NCBI GenBank assembly: GCA_003175915.1
Contig: PSRH01000014.1
Coordinates: 1 to 15,772, forward strand
Origin: Candidatus Melainabacteria bacterium
Lineage (GTDB): Bacteria; Cyanobacteriota; Vampirovibrionia; Obscuribacterales; Obscuribacteraceae
Length of the DNA stretch: 15,772 nt
Reading direction: 5' to 3'
Below the pieces are notes generated by a model. It was not told the origin of the DNA, did no database searches, and was given only the letters and a program-made list of their open reading frames with translations. Position numbers and translations under genes: made by a program. Positions 8,444 through 15,507 of the stretch are shown piece by piece; within the stretch, counting starts at the first letter, position 1; every line of letters starts with the position of its first letter.

Positions 8444-9222
8444 TTCTTCTTACCTATTCCGAATTTCACTTCGGCTTCGCGTAATTGTTCTGTATCCCCT
8501 TGTTCATACAGCTTTTTCAAATACCATCTAACAGCTCTGATCACATTGGGATGTTTTTGTCCAAGATGGTATTGCATTTTTGTAATTCTGTTCTCGAGTT
8601 CAGACAGCATTTCTTTCTGATCGGTCGTCTGGCAAATGTTATAAATCATGTCCGCCCGTAAATATTCGGATTTGTCAGAACTCGGCGGTCCTGGAAGAAG
8701 ATCCATGGCAGAATAAATCAATTGCTTTGCTTCGTTTAGTTCTCCTTGTTGTACGCGCAGCATGGCTAAGTCACTTAGCACATATGCCAATTGGACGGCA
8801 CCTTGCATTCCTATACTCTCAAGAGCTAGAGCAGCCTTTTCTAATTCGTCCGAAGCTGCGGTTACCTTGCCGCTATCGCAGAGCAATTCTGCGTGAATGC
8901 GCAATGCGACCCCATATAGTTCTTTGAGTGCCGGCTCGTCGGCGCGCGATAATGCACGCATTGCTTCTTCAACCTGTTTTGCCGCTTCGTCTGGTTTTCC
9001 AAGTAAAAAATAGACCACGGCCAGACCAACCAGGCACGTATTTGTCGCAAATACATGCTCCGTTAAATTATGCGCTTGTTCAAGAGCTTTGTATAATAAG
9101 CCCTCTGCCTCTTTGTACTTCCCCGATTCGCATGCGGCCTTGGCCAACTGGAATCGCGATTTCCATATCTGGGTTTCATGGTCAGTGGAAACCATTGCAT
9201 CGGTCAATTTGTTTTCTCGCAT
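8440..9222 (-). CDS. TPR-repeat protein, probably cytosolic
   Basis: 260 aa, no signal peptide or membrane segment. Helical pairs of TPR type cover residues about 20-55 (LAKAACESGKYKEAEGLLYKAL), 60-95 (LAVVYFLLGKPDEAAKQVEEAM), 100-140 and 145-180 (LAMLRVQQGELNEAKQLIYSAM). A last unit lies near 215-250 and carries the kinesin-light-chain-like LGQKHPNVIRAVRWYLKKLYEQGD. Such repeats mediate protein-protein contacts; no enzymatic domain is present. The start at 9222 has GAGG a few bases upstream; a second in-frame ATG at 9195 lacks an SD. The stop overlaps the start of the next gene (ATGA), so this protein and the membrane-associated product probably act together. It diverges from the TPR-hydrolase gene across a 360-bp region. 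Confidence 0.88.
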   Translation of the reverse strand: MRENKLTDAMVSTDHETQIWKSRFQLAKAACESGKYKEAEGLLYKALEQAHNLTEHVFATNTCLVGLAVVYFLLGKPDEAAKQVEEAMRALSRADEPALKELYGVALRIHAELLCDSGKVTAASDELEKAALALESIGMQGAVQLAYVLSDLAMLRVQQGELNEAKQLIYSAMDLLPGPPSSDKSEYLRADMIYNICQTTDQKEMLSELENRITKMQYHLGQKHPNVIRAVRWYLKKLYEQGDTEQLREAEVKFGIGKKK

Positions 9223-9314
9223 ATAACCTCATTAGGCCCGCTAGATTTAGGCTTGTCCAAATAACTAGTGCTGTTCTAGAGACAGTCCTGCCTTGAGTTT
9301 ATGCACCAAGAGCG

Positions 9315-9326
9315 ATTAGATCTAAT
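9315..9326. promoter_or_regulatory. Perfect 12-bp palindrome, candidate operator
   Basis: ATTAGATCTAAT reads the same on both strands and lies in the middle of a divergent intergenic region, about 90 bases from the leftward start. This suits a dimeric repressor or activator site. No known regulator site is matched; a chance palindrome remains possible. Confidence 0.3.
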
Positions 9327-9488
9327 GTTAGAGCACTGTTTGCGGCAAAATCAATTCGTGAACGGTATACCACATTGTGCCGCCGTGCCTCCTCCTTAAG
9401 TATGATTCGTGCGTGTGCAGTAATGGTGACGAGAGGTGAACGAGACGAAATGATCGAGTGAGCTATTTTTAATCAGCGCTGACCGATG

Positions 9489-9494
9489 TATAAT
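9489..9494 (+). promoter_or_regulatory. Candidate -10 box for the TPR-hydrolase gene
   Basis: Perfect TATAAT, with a weak T-rich -35 (TTTTTA at 9466-9471) at 17-base spacing. The start of transcription would fall near 9501, giving a leader of about 80 bases to the ATG at 9582. It would place the alternative ATG at 9486 upstream of the message. Confidence 0.45.
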
Positions 9495-9581
9495 CACGCC
9501 CTTAAAATTGGCTACGGCCGATTACCACGTTCAAAGCTGTTGACAAGAAAGCGGCTTACTCGGCTTATCGCAAAGGAGCGC

Positions 9582-11285
9582 ATGTTGCCCAAAGGAACGA
9601 GAATTGTCGTTATCTTGGCAATATGTGTGATTATGCACGGCGCTGCTGCTCAAGGTTTCGCGCCGTCGGGCGAGGTCAAATCATCAATTGCGCGGTCCAC
9701 GCCGCCTGCGCTCACTCTCTCGAGCTTCGATCAAGAGGTTCTGGATCTCCTTGAGAAAGGTGAAAATGACAGAGCCGAGAAGCTCCTGTTGAGCATCGCT
9801 AAAAAGGCTGAGGGTGAGAAGAAAGCGGAAGCGCTGGTCCTTTCGTCCTGCCTGGATTTCCAAGCAGAGAGGTTCGGGCAATCACTTGGCAAACTCAAGC
9901 GTGCTTTGAAGGTTCCAATTGCAGAGGACAAGCAGGAAGCTCAGAGAGCATTTGAAACCAAGTGGGCAGGCGACTGCTGTTATCGCTTGCATAAAATTGA
10001 CCAGGCAGTCGAATCATACCAGCGTGCTTTGCTTTTGGCGAAACCTGAGGCACTTAAGTATCTGCGGATGGACATTCTCGAATCGCTAAGCGGATGTTTG
10101 ATCGCAAAGGGAGAATATGCCGAAGCAAAAAAATATGCTGAGGAGCTAGTCGCATCCTGTCGGGATCTTCCTGACGATGCAGACCTGGCGACCGTCGCTA
10201 CTCAATTCTGGTCAGAAATTTCGTTGATGCAGATCTATAAGCATCTAGGGGACTCTGCAAATTATCAGGAGCTGCGAAGTAGTTTTATTCCATTGCTACA
10301 ACGCCTTATTCGTTTACGCAACGAATTGGAGGCACCCTTGACCACGGAGAAACGCTTAGCGCTACCTCTGCAATTAAATAGCTTTATGCTTTCGGAATTT
10401 CTTGCAGGGCATGGACCTAAAAGCCTGGCAGAATACCTTTGGTTGGTGTCCACATATCATGTGCGAGGCCTTCCTTTAATCTCCTGGGAAGCTCCCGAGG
10501 GCTGCACCCCGAAGGCAGCCATTCTTTGTGTGCATGCTTTTGGACTGGATAACCGGGCTTTCGAATGGTTCGCTGCCCAAATGAAAGACCGCCACTTTGT
10601 GATCTATGCACTAGACATCCGAGGGTTCGGTGCTTGGCAGTCAGAAACCGGCAGTGGATTAATCAATTTCGATCAGGCCTTGTCGGACATCCGCTCAGTC
10701 GGGAAAATAATCAAAGAGCTTTCGCCAGGAGTGCCCGTTTTTCTCCTAGGTGAATCAATGGGCGGCGCCTTGGTTTTGCGAGCGGCTTCAGATCCCCAGT
10801 GCGATTTCAATGGGGTGATCGCTAGCGTGCCGTCTCCCGACCGGTATGGAGAGTCACGCATGGCCCTTCGGGTGGCAATGCATCTCTTGCGGCAGCCCAA
10901 CAAAGTATTCAACATCGGCGACCAGCTAGCTACACAAGCAACATCAAACGAAGAGCTGCGTACAATGTGGGAAACCGATCCATTCTCCAGGCACGAGTTT
11001 TCACCGTTGGAGTTAATGAAATTGAATCGTTTTATGGTCAAAGCTTTGCAAGATTGCAGCCATATAAAGTCAACTCCTGTGATTATTGTTCAGGGACTTG
11101 CCGACCGGTTGGTTAAACCGAAAGGAACATATGAAATGTTCGATAGAGTGAACTCAACGGATAAGGCCATGATTATATTGGGAGCGGCGGAACACTTAAT
11201 CTTTGAAACCACAAATCAGTCAAGTGTGCTTCTAGATGGGCTTACCGCCTGGTTAAACGGCCAAATTTCAAAACAGAAAAATTAG
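9582..11285 (+). CDS. Secreted TPR-alpha/beta-hydrolase fusion (serine hydrolase/lipase-like)
   Basis: 567 aa from ATG 9582. Residues 1-23 form a signal peptide (basic start, hydrophobic core, AAA-QG cleavage site), so the protein is exported. Residues about 45-240 are helical TPR-like repeats (for example LLEKGENDRAEKLLLSIAKKA, CLIAKGEYAEAKKYAEELVASC). Residues about 300-565 are an alpha/beta-hydrolase of the monoglyceride-lipase/lysophospholipase type. It has oxyanion-region HAFGLDNR, nucleophile S392 in GESMGG, acid D508 in GLADRLVKP and H538 in GAAEHLIFE, a complete triad. The substrate is unknown; an ester or lipid is likely. AAGGAG precedes ATG 9582, although with short spacing (3 nt); ATG 9486 would add 32 residues, hide the signal peptide and overlap a TATAAT box. 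The channel-like gene follows by 42 bp on the same strand, possibly as an operon. Confidence 0.9.
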   Translation: MLPKGTRIVVILAICVIMHGAAAQGFAPSGEVKSSIARSTPPALTLSSFDQEVLDLLEKGENDRAEKLLLSIAKKAEGEKKAEALVLSSCLDFQAERFGQSLGKLKRALKVPIAEDKQEAQRAFETKWAGDCCYRLHKIDQAVESYQRALLLAKPEALKYLRMDILESLSGCLIAKGEYAEAKKYAEELVASCRDLPDDADLATVATQFWSEISLMQIYKHLGDSANYQELRSSFIPLLQRLIRLRNELEAPLTTEKRLALPLQLNSFMLSEFLAGHGPKSLAEYLWLVSTYHVRGLPLISWEAPEGCTPKAAILCVHAFGLDNRAFEWFAAQMKDRHFVIYALDIRGFGAWQSETGSGLINFDQALSDIRSVGKIIKELSPGVPVFLLGESMGGALVLRAASDPQCDFNGVIASVPSPDRYGESRMALRVAMHLLRQPNKVFNIGDQLATQATSNEELRTMWETDPFSRHEFSPLELMKLNRFMVKALQDCSHIKSTPVIIVQGLADRLVKPKGTYEMFDRVNSTDKAMIILGAAEHLIFETTNQSSVLLDGLTAWLNGQISKQKN

Positions 11286-11327
11286 CGCTCCTGGCCTACC
11301 GAAACCCTTGAGGGGGGTAATAAGTAT

Positions 11328-12389
11328 ATGATGCTACTTTTGCTGGGCCTTATTTTGATGCTTCTGGTTCTACGCGATGTAATCCATAGCGTCGTACCAC
11401 GCGGAATGAGCACGCAGTTTTGCCTGGCACCGTTTTTGGTGCGTCGCGTCTTATGGCCGCCTTTCTCGTCTTTGGCATCAAGGATCACTTCACCTCATTG
11501 GAAAGCTGAGGTATTGAGTTTGTTTGCTCCAACGGTACTCCTGCTATTGTTGATTACCTGGATCCTTCTGTTTACGTTATCTGTGGGTTTGATAGCGTGG
11601 GCACTGGCCTCGCATTTCTCGCCGGCTATTAATTCACCTTTGAATGCTTTCTATGTTTCGGCCGCCTCGGTTTTAACATTAGGTACCTCAGACTTTATAG
11701 CGAGATCGGCGGACGTGAAAGTTCTCATGTTAGGTGATGCTTTAATGGGAATAATCCTGACGGCTTCGCTGATATCTCTTATGTTCGCCCTGATTGGAGC
11801 GATCCAACCCCGGGAAGCGCTGGTTTCAATGATTGCTAATTTAGGCGGCTCTCCACCATCAGGTCTGGCTATTCTTGAGACATTTTCTAGCATGAAGGGA
11901 CATGCCTATATGCCAGCCTTTTTTGACGAATGCCATCATTGGTGCGCCGAAGTGCTTGAGACACACAAGTCGTTTCCAATACTTCCTTATTTTCGCTCGA
12001 ACGATTCTTTAACTTCCTGGATTACCGCACTGGGTGCTGTTCTTGACTCAATATCGCTTATGCTCGGTGCCGACCCGGCCGGCGACCACTTTTCCGCGAG
12101 GATGACTTATCTAATAGGATGCAAGCTACTGAATGAATTCACTGCAATTTTCAAACTCACCTTGCCGGAACCTGACGATATCAGTGATGATGAATTTCAC
12201 CAACTCTATCTTGGTTTGCAGTCAGCAGGCTACTCTGCGAATAGCGAAGAAGCAGCCAAAGCGAACTTCAGGCTGCTGCGTCTCCGTTATATAGCAGCTC
12301 ATAGAGCGCTTTGTGATTATCTAGTGGTTCCTATCCCACCCTACATGAACAAAAATCTGGTGCTGCTGCCACCTCTCAGTACCGGTTGA
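11328..12389 (+). CDS. Ion-channel-like membrane protein (two-TM potassium-channel fold) with atypical filter
   Basis: 353 aa. Hydrophobic segments lie at residues 1-19, about 62-94 and about 130-160. Between the last two, residues about 104-122 form a pore-loop-like stretch, FYVSAASVLTLGTSDF. In potassium channels the filter at this point reads T-x-G-Y/F-G-D; here it is T117-L-G-T-S-D122, keeping Thr, Gly and Asp but changing the Tyr-Gly. This placement (TM, pore helix, filter, TM) supports membership of the Ion_trans_2 superfamily. Residues 165-353 are soluble and contain HHWCAEVLETHKSFPILPYF, similar to the cytosolic part of bacterial proteins annotated as potassium channel family, from memory. 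GAGGGGGG precedes the ATG with about ten bases spacing, and nearby CCC could pair with it. It lies 42 bp after the hydrolase gene. Ion selectivity cannot be assumed. Confidence 0.78.
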   Translation: MMLLLLGLILMLLVLRDVIHSVVPRGMSTQFCLAPFLVRRVLWPPFSSLASRITSPHWKAEVLSLFAPTVLLLLLITWILLFTLSVGLIAWALASHFSPAINSPLNAFYVSAASVLTLGTSDFIARSADVKVLMLGDALMGIILTASLISLMFALIGAIQPREALVSMIANLGGSPPSGLAILETFSSMKGHAYMPAFFDECHHWCAEVLETHKSFPILPYFRSNDSLTSWITALGAVLDSISLMLGADPAGDHFSARMTYLIGCKLLNEFTAIFKLTLPEPDDISDDEFHQLYLGLQSAGYSANSEEAAKANFRLLRLRYIAAHRALCDYLVVPIPPYMNKNLVLLPPLSTG

Positions 12390-12866
12390 TCGGTTAAGTG
12401 GTCAACACTGCTTTGAAAGTAAAGCATCCAAAGACAAGCCGCTTCCCTCGCCAGAAAAAATAAAAGTGACAGCCCTATCTCTGCTCACCCTGCACTGACC
12501 TGGACTGATGCAATAGTCGAGCATGCGTCGGCAAATAGATTCGCCTTGGAATGGCCGCAGCTATGCCGCGCAACATTCCGCCAATGACTATGTTACGCAA
12601 GAGCGTGACGAGCCACCAATACATTAGTCCAGTCAGACCCGCGCTGAGGATCCTAGGCCTTCGCTTAACTTTCTTATACAATTTTGGGACTCATGGATGA
12701 CCTTCCCGGGCTTGTCAGGAATCATACGTGGACACGTGCTTTATTCGCAAAGGGTACGTGCGTGCTCGATCAATTGCTGACGCACGCCAGCTGCCTCTGT
12801 TGAAGGTCGATGCATTCGTTTTGATGACTGCTAGATCAATTCAGTTTCGCCGACAACCAGGGTAGT
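12390..12866. other. Intergenic region before glgX, no convincing gene
   Basis: 477 bases. The longest open frame is on the minus strand (12681-12475), starts with TTG, has no SD and no recognisable family. Three ACGTG motifs occur at 12726-12730, 12734-12738 and 12756-12760, and GATCAATT occurs twice (12768-12775 and 12834-12841). These might be regulatory; nothing more specific is visible, and no T-run terminator was found. Confidence 0.5.
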
Positions 12867-14930
12867 ATGCAACACAGGGTTTATAAAGGTACCAGCTTTC
12901 CTCTCGGAGCAACTGTTTACCCTGACGGCATTAACTTCTCCGTCTTCTCAGCGCACGCGGAATCAGTTGATTTGCTGTTGTTCGAGTCGCACTTCAGCCC
13001 TGAGCCATACCAGATAGTCCAACTCAACAAACCAAACCATTGCACTTACAATTACTGGCACGCGTTCATCTCGAGCATTGGTAGCGGACAGGTTTATGCA
13101 TTCAGAGTTTATGGTGCCTATCTCCCTGAGTCAGGCCTGCGTTTCGATGCCAACAAGGTGTTGCTCGATCCCTATGCTAAATTCATTGTTGGCTGGGACT
13201 CATATAACCGACAAGCTGCAATAGATCCTGGTGACAATTGCGCTCAAGCGCTACGCAGTGTCGCTATAGACAGCACAAGTTACGATTGGGAGAACGATGC
13301 CCATCCACGCACGCCCTTTGCTGAAAGTGTTATATACGAATTGCACGTTGGTGCATTTACTCAACACCCGAACTCTGGTTTGGAGGACAGAAAAAGGGGG
13401 ACTTTTGCCGGACTGATTGAGAAGATTCCTTACTTAAAAGAGTTGGGTGTTACGGCGGTTGAGCTAATGCCAATCCACCAGTTCGATGAACATGACGCAA
13501 GGAAAGGACTGACAAATTACTGGGGTTACAGCACGGTTGGTTTCTTTGCTCCTCATCTTCAATATTGCGCGGCTGCCAGTCCGATGTCATCGATCAATGA
13601 ATTTCGCGATCTGGTCAAAGCGTTACATAAAGCAGGAATTGAAGTAATTCTCGACGTGGTTTTTAATCATACGGCTGAAGGAAACGAGTCTGGACCTACG
13701 TTGTGCTTTCGCGGGTGGGACAATCCGACCTATTACATACTCAATCCGGCAGACCAATCACGATATGAAAATTTTAGCGGCTGCGGCAATACATTTAATG
13801 CTAACCACCCTGTTCCTGGACGGCTGATTTTGGACAGCCTGAGGTATTGGGTAAGCGAGATGCACGTAGATGGCTTCCGATTCGATCTAGCAGCGGCGCT
13901 TGGACGTGGAATCTCAGGAGAGCCTCTCAATCGCCCGCCTGTCTTGTGGGCCATCGAATCAGACCCGTGCCTGGCAGGCACCAAGCTGATCGCAGAAGCC
14001 TGGGATGCAGCCGGGCTCTATGCGATAGGGCGCTTCGTCAACGTTGGACACTGGTATGCCGAATGGAACGGTCCGTTCCGTGATGATGCTCGGCGCTTTA
14101 TCAAAGGCGATAACGGAACAGTAAGAAAAATGTCACTGCGCATCGCCGGAAGCTCGGATCTCTACATCGATCCGGATCGCGACATCGGCAGAAGCATCAA
14201 CTTTATTACCTGCCATGATGGTTTTACGCTCAACGATCTCGTTTCCTATAATTCAAAGCATAACGAGGCAAACGGAGAGAGTAACCGCGATGGTTCAGAT
14301 AATAACTACAGCTGGAATTGCGGATTTGAAGGTCCAAGCAAAGATCAGCAAGTTGAGAATCTACGCTTGAGGCAGATAAAAAATCTGCTGACAATACTTT
14401 TTGTTTCATACGGAACGCCGATGATCTCAATGGGTGACGAAATAAGAAGAACGCAACTGGGGAACAATAATGCCTATTGCCAGAACAATCGGTTGGCGTG
14501 GTTCGATTGGGACCAGGTTCGTGCTTCTCTTCCGCTCCTAAGATTTCTTCGCTTGCTCATCAGTAATGCCCGCCATCTCCAAATCCTTCGTCTGAATGAG
14601 CGATTGTCGTCCTTACCCTCTAGTACGGGTCCATCCATAAGCTGGCATGGAGTCAAGCTTATGTGTCCGGACTGGAGCGAGGAATCTCACTCTATAGCTT
14701 TCACACTGAACCATCCGCTTGCAGGCGAGCATCTTCACGTAATGTTGAATACGTATTGGGACGCTTTAGCTTTCGATCTTCCTCAGGTGTCGTCCGGGCT
14801 CTGGCACAAACTTATAGATACTTCTCTTGAGTCGCCACTTGATATCGTGCAGATAGATGAATCCGTGCCAATCGATACAAATAGCCTCATGGTGCAAGCG
14901 CGTTCATCTGTCGTCTTAATCGCTAAATAA
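12867..14930 (+). CDS. glgX: Glycogen debranching enzyme GlgX (GH13, isoamylase type)
   Basis: 687 aa, usual length for the family. It hydrolyses alpha-1,6 branch points of glycogen limit dextrin in the cytosol, releasing linear malto-oligosaccharides. The N-terminal CBM48-like domain spans residues about 5-105 (FPLGATVYPDGINFSVFSAHA). The GH13 barrel then carries region I DVVFNHTAEG (263-272), region II DGFRFDLA with nucleophile D340, region III IAEAWD with acid/base E377, and region IV TCHDGFTLND with D451. Family-typical MGDEIRRTQLGNNNAYCQNN lies near 535, and a beta-sandwich C-domain ends the protein. All catalytic residues are intact. A weak AGGG site precedes the ATG. No other glycogen genes are in the window. 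Its maltose-type products could be substrates for the GH65 phosphorylase encoded at the left, if that enzyme is a maltose phosphorylase. Confidence 0.96.
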   Translation: MQHRVYKGTSFPLGATVYPDGINFSVFSAHAESVDLLLFESHFSPEPYQIVQLNKPNHCTYNYWHAFISSIGSGQVYAFRVYGAYLPESGLRFDANKVLLDPYAKFIVGWDSYNRQAAIDPGDNCAQALRSVAIDSTSYDWENDAHPRTPFAESVIYELHVGAFTQHPNSGLEDRKRGTFAGLIEKIPYLKELGVTAVELMPIHQFDEHDARKGLTNYWGYSTVGFFAPHLQYCAAASPMSSINEFRDLVKALHKAGIEVILDVVFNHTAEGNESGPTLCFRGWDNPTYYILNPADQSRYENFSGCGNTFNANHPVPGRLILDSLRYWVSEMHVDGFRFDLAAALGRGISGEPLNRPPVLWAIESDPCLAGTKLIAEAWDAAGLYAIGRFVNVGHWYAEWNGPFRDDARRFIKGDNGTVRKMSLRIAGSSDLYIDPDRDIGRSINFITCHDGFTLNDLVSYNSKHNEANGESNRDGSDNNYSWNCGFEGPSKDQQVENLRLRQIKNLLTILFVSYGTPMISMGDEIRRTQLGNNNAYCQNNRLAWFDWDQVRASLPLLRFLRLLISNARHLQILRLNERLSSLPSSTGPSISWHGVKLMCPDWSEESHSIAFTLNHPLAGEHLHVMLNTYWDALAFDLPQVSSGLWHKLIDTSLESPLDIVQIDESVPIDTNSLMVQARSSVVLIAK

Positions 14931-15167
14931 GAAGAACGAAATTCATTTGCTTCTCTTGTCGACTAGTCGCGCCATGCAGGATTGTTGATAGTGGCAATTA
15001 GCCATCGCGTTTGACTTGACGTAGGTGGAATCTGATGGGAAGCCTATGCACTCGACGATCGAGCTGGAATTCTCAAATCTTAAGTTGGATAAGCCGGCCG
15101 GACGATGCGGTCAAATCCGACATCGAATGACAATGGGGAATAGTTTTCGGCACGAAGAAGGAGTGGC

Positions 15168-15386
15168 ATGACAATGTTGTATGCGCTTTGCAATCGATGT
15201 CATTTCAAAACTCCGCGGCAGCACAAATCGTGCGTGGTTTGCGGATGCAGGACTGGGAAGCAGTCCCAACAGGGAAATCTTTCGTCCCCAGCCTATCCGA
15301 GCTTTTCTTTCAAGAATGTCTTTGCACATCTCGCCGGTAGCTGGACCTCCATTCTTCAGCGAACCATCGCCGGATTCTCGCACTAG
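15168..15386 (+). CDS. Zinc-ribbon microprotein
   Basis: 72 aa. The N-terminus holds two CxxC knuckles, C8/C11 and C22/C25, ten residues apart (ALCNRCHFKTPRQHKSCVVC), with an extra C27. This is the pattern of small zinc ribbons that bind nucleic acid or protein. The remaining 45 residues are Ser/Gln-rich and then moderately hydrophobic (FKNVFAHLAGSW), perhaps an amphipathic helix. AAGGAG at 15158-15163 precedes the ATG with short spacing. A competing ATG at 15181 in another frame opens a 143-aa frame, but it lacks an SD and family features over this stretch. Function unknown; a real gene is likely but not certain. Confidence 0.55.
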   Translation: MTMLYALCNRCHFKTPRQHKSCVVCGCRTGKQSQQGNLSSPAYPSFSFKNVFAHLAGSWTSILQRTIAGFSH

Positions 15387-15507
15387 TCGGGGCCTTATCA
15401 AGCTTCCCGATCGGGAAAAGTGGTCGGCTATGAGCGACAAAATCAGTCGACAACAAGAAGAATCGCATAGGACGCCAAATTTAGACAATCATCCTTCCGG
15501 AGGAGGC

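Larger units (their letters stand above)
9223..9581. other. Divergent intergenic region between TPR gene and secreted TPR-hydrolase gene
   Basis: About 360 bases without a credible gene. It contains a perfect 12-bp palindrome (9315-9326) and a TATAAT box (9489-9494). No RNA gene was recognised. The ATG at 9486 in frame with the downstream gene sits directly against the TATAAT and has no SD, so it is treated as non-coding. Confidence 0.55.

Noticed and set aside
10673..11041. 122-aa minus-strand frame inside the hydrolase gene
   Set aside because: Antisense shadow over the catalytic-serine region of a well-supported gene.
12475..12681. 68-aa minus-strand open frame with a hydrophobic stretch
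   Set aside because: TTG start, no SD, no family resemblance, and composition like an arbitrary open frame in an intergenic gap.
14931..14970. AAGAAG...CTTCTCTT as a terminator after glgX
   Set aside because: Imperfect, A/T-rich short stem without a following T-run.
15046..15171. 41-aa plus-strand frame whose stop overlaps the zinc-ribbon start (ATGA)
   Set aside because: Weak SD, very short and no recognisable features; the overlap could be chance.
15181..15430. Start at 15181 for a 143-aa plus-strand protein
   Set aside because: No SD at 15181, and the stretch to 15430 looks like an out-of-frame reading of the zinc-ribbon gene; only the later part (from 15430 or 15508) seems coding.
15111..15488. 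125-aa minus-strand open frame
   Set aside because: It lies opposite the zinc-ribbon and TPR-like frames, starts without support and has no family features.
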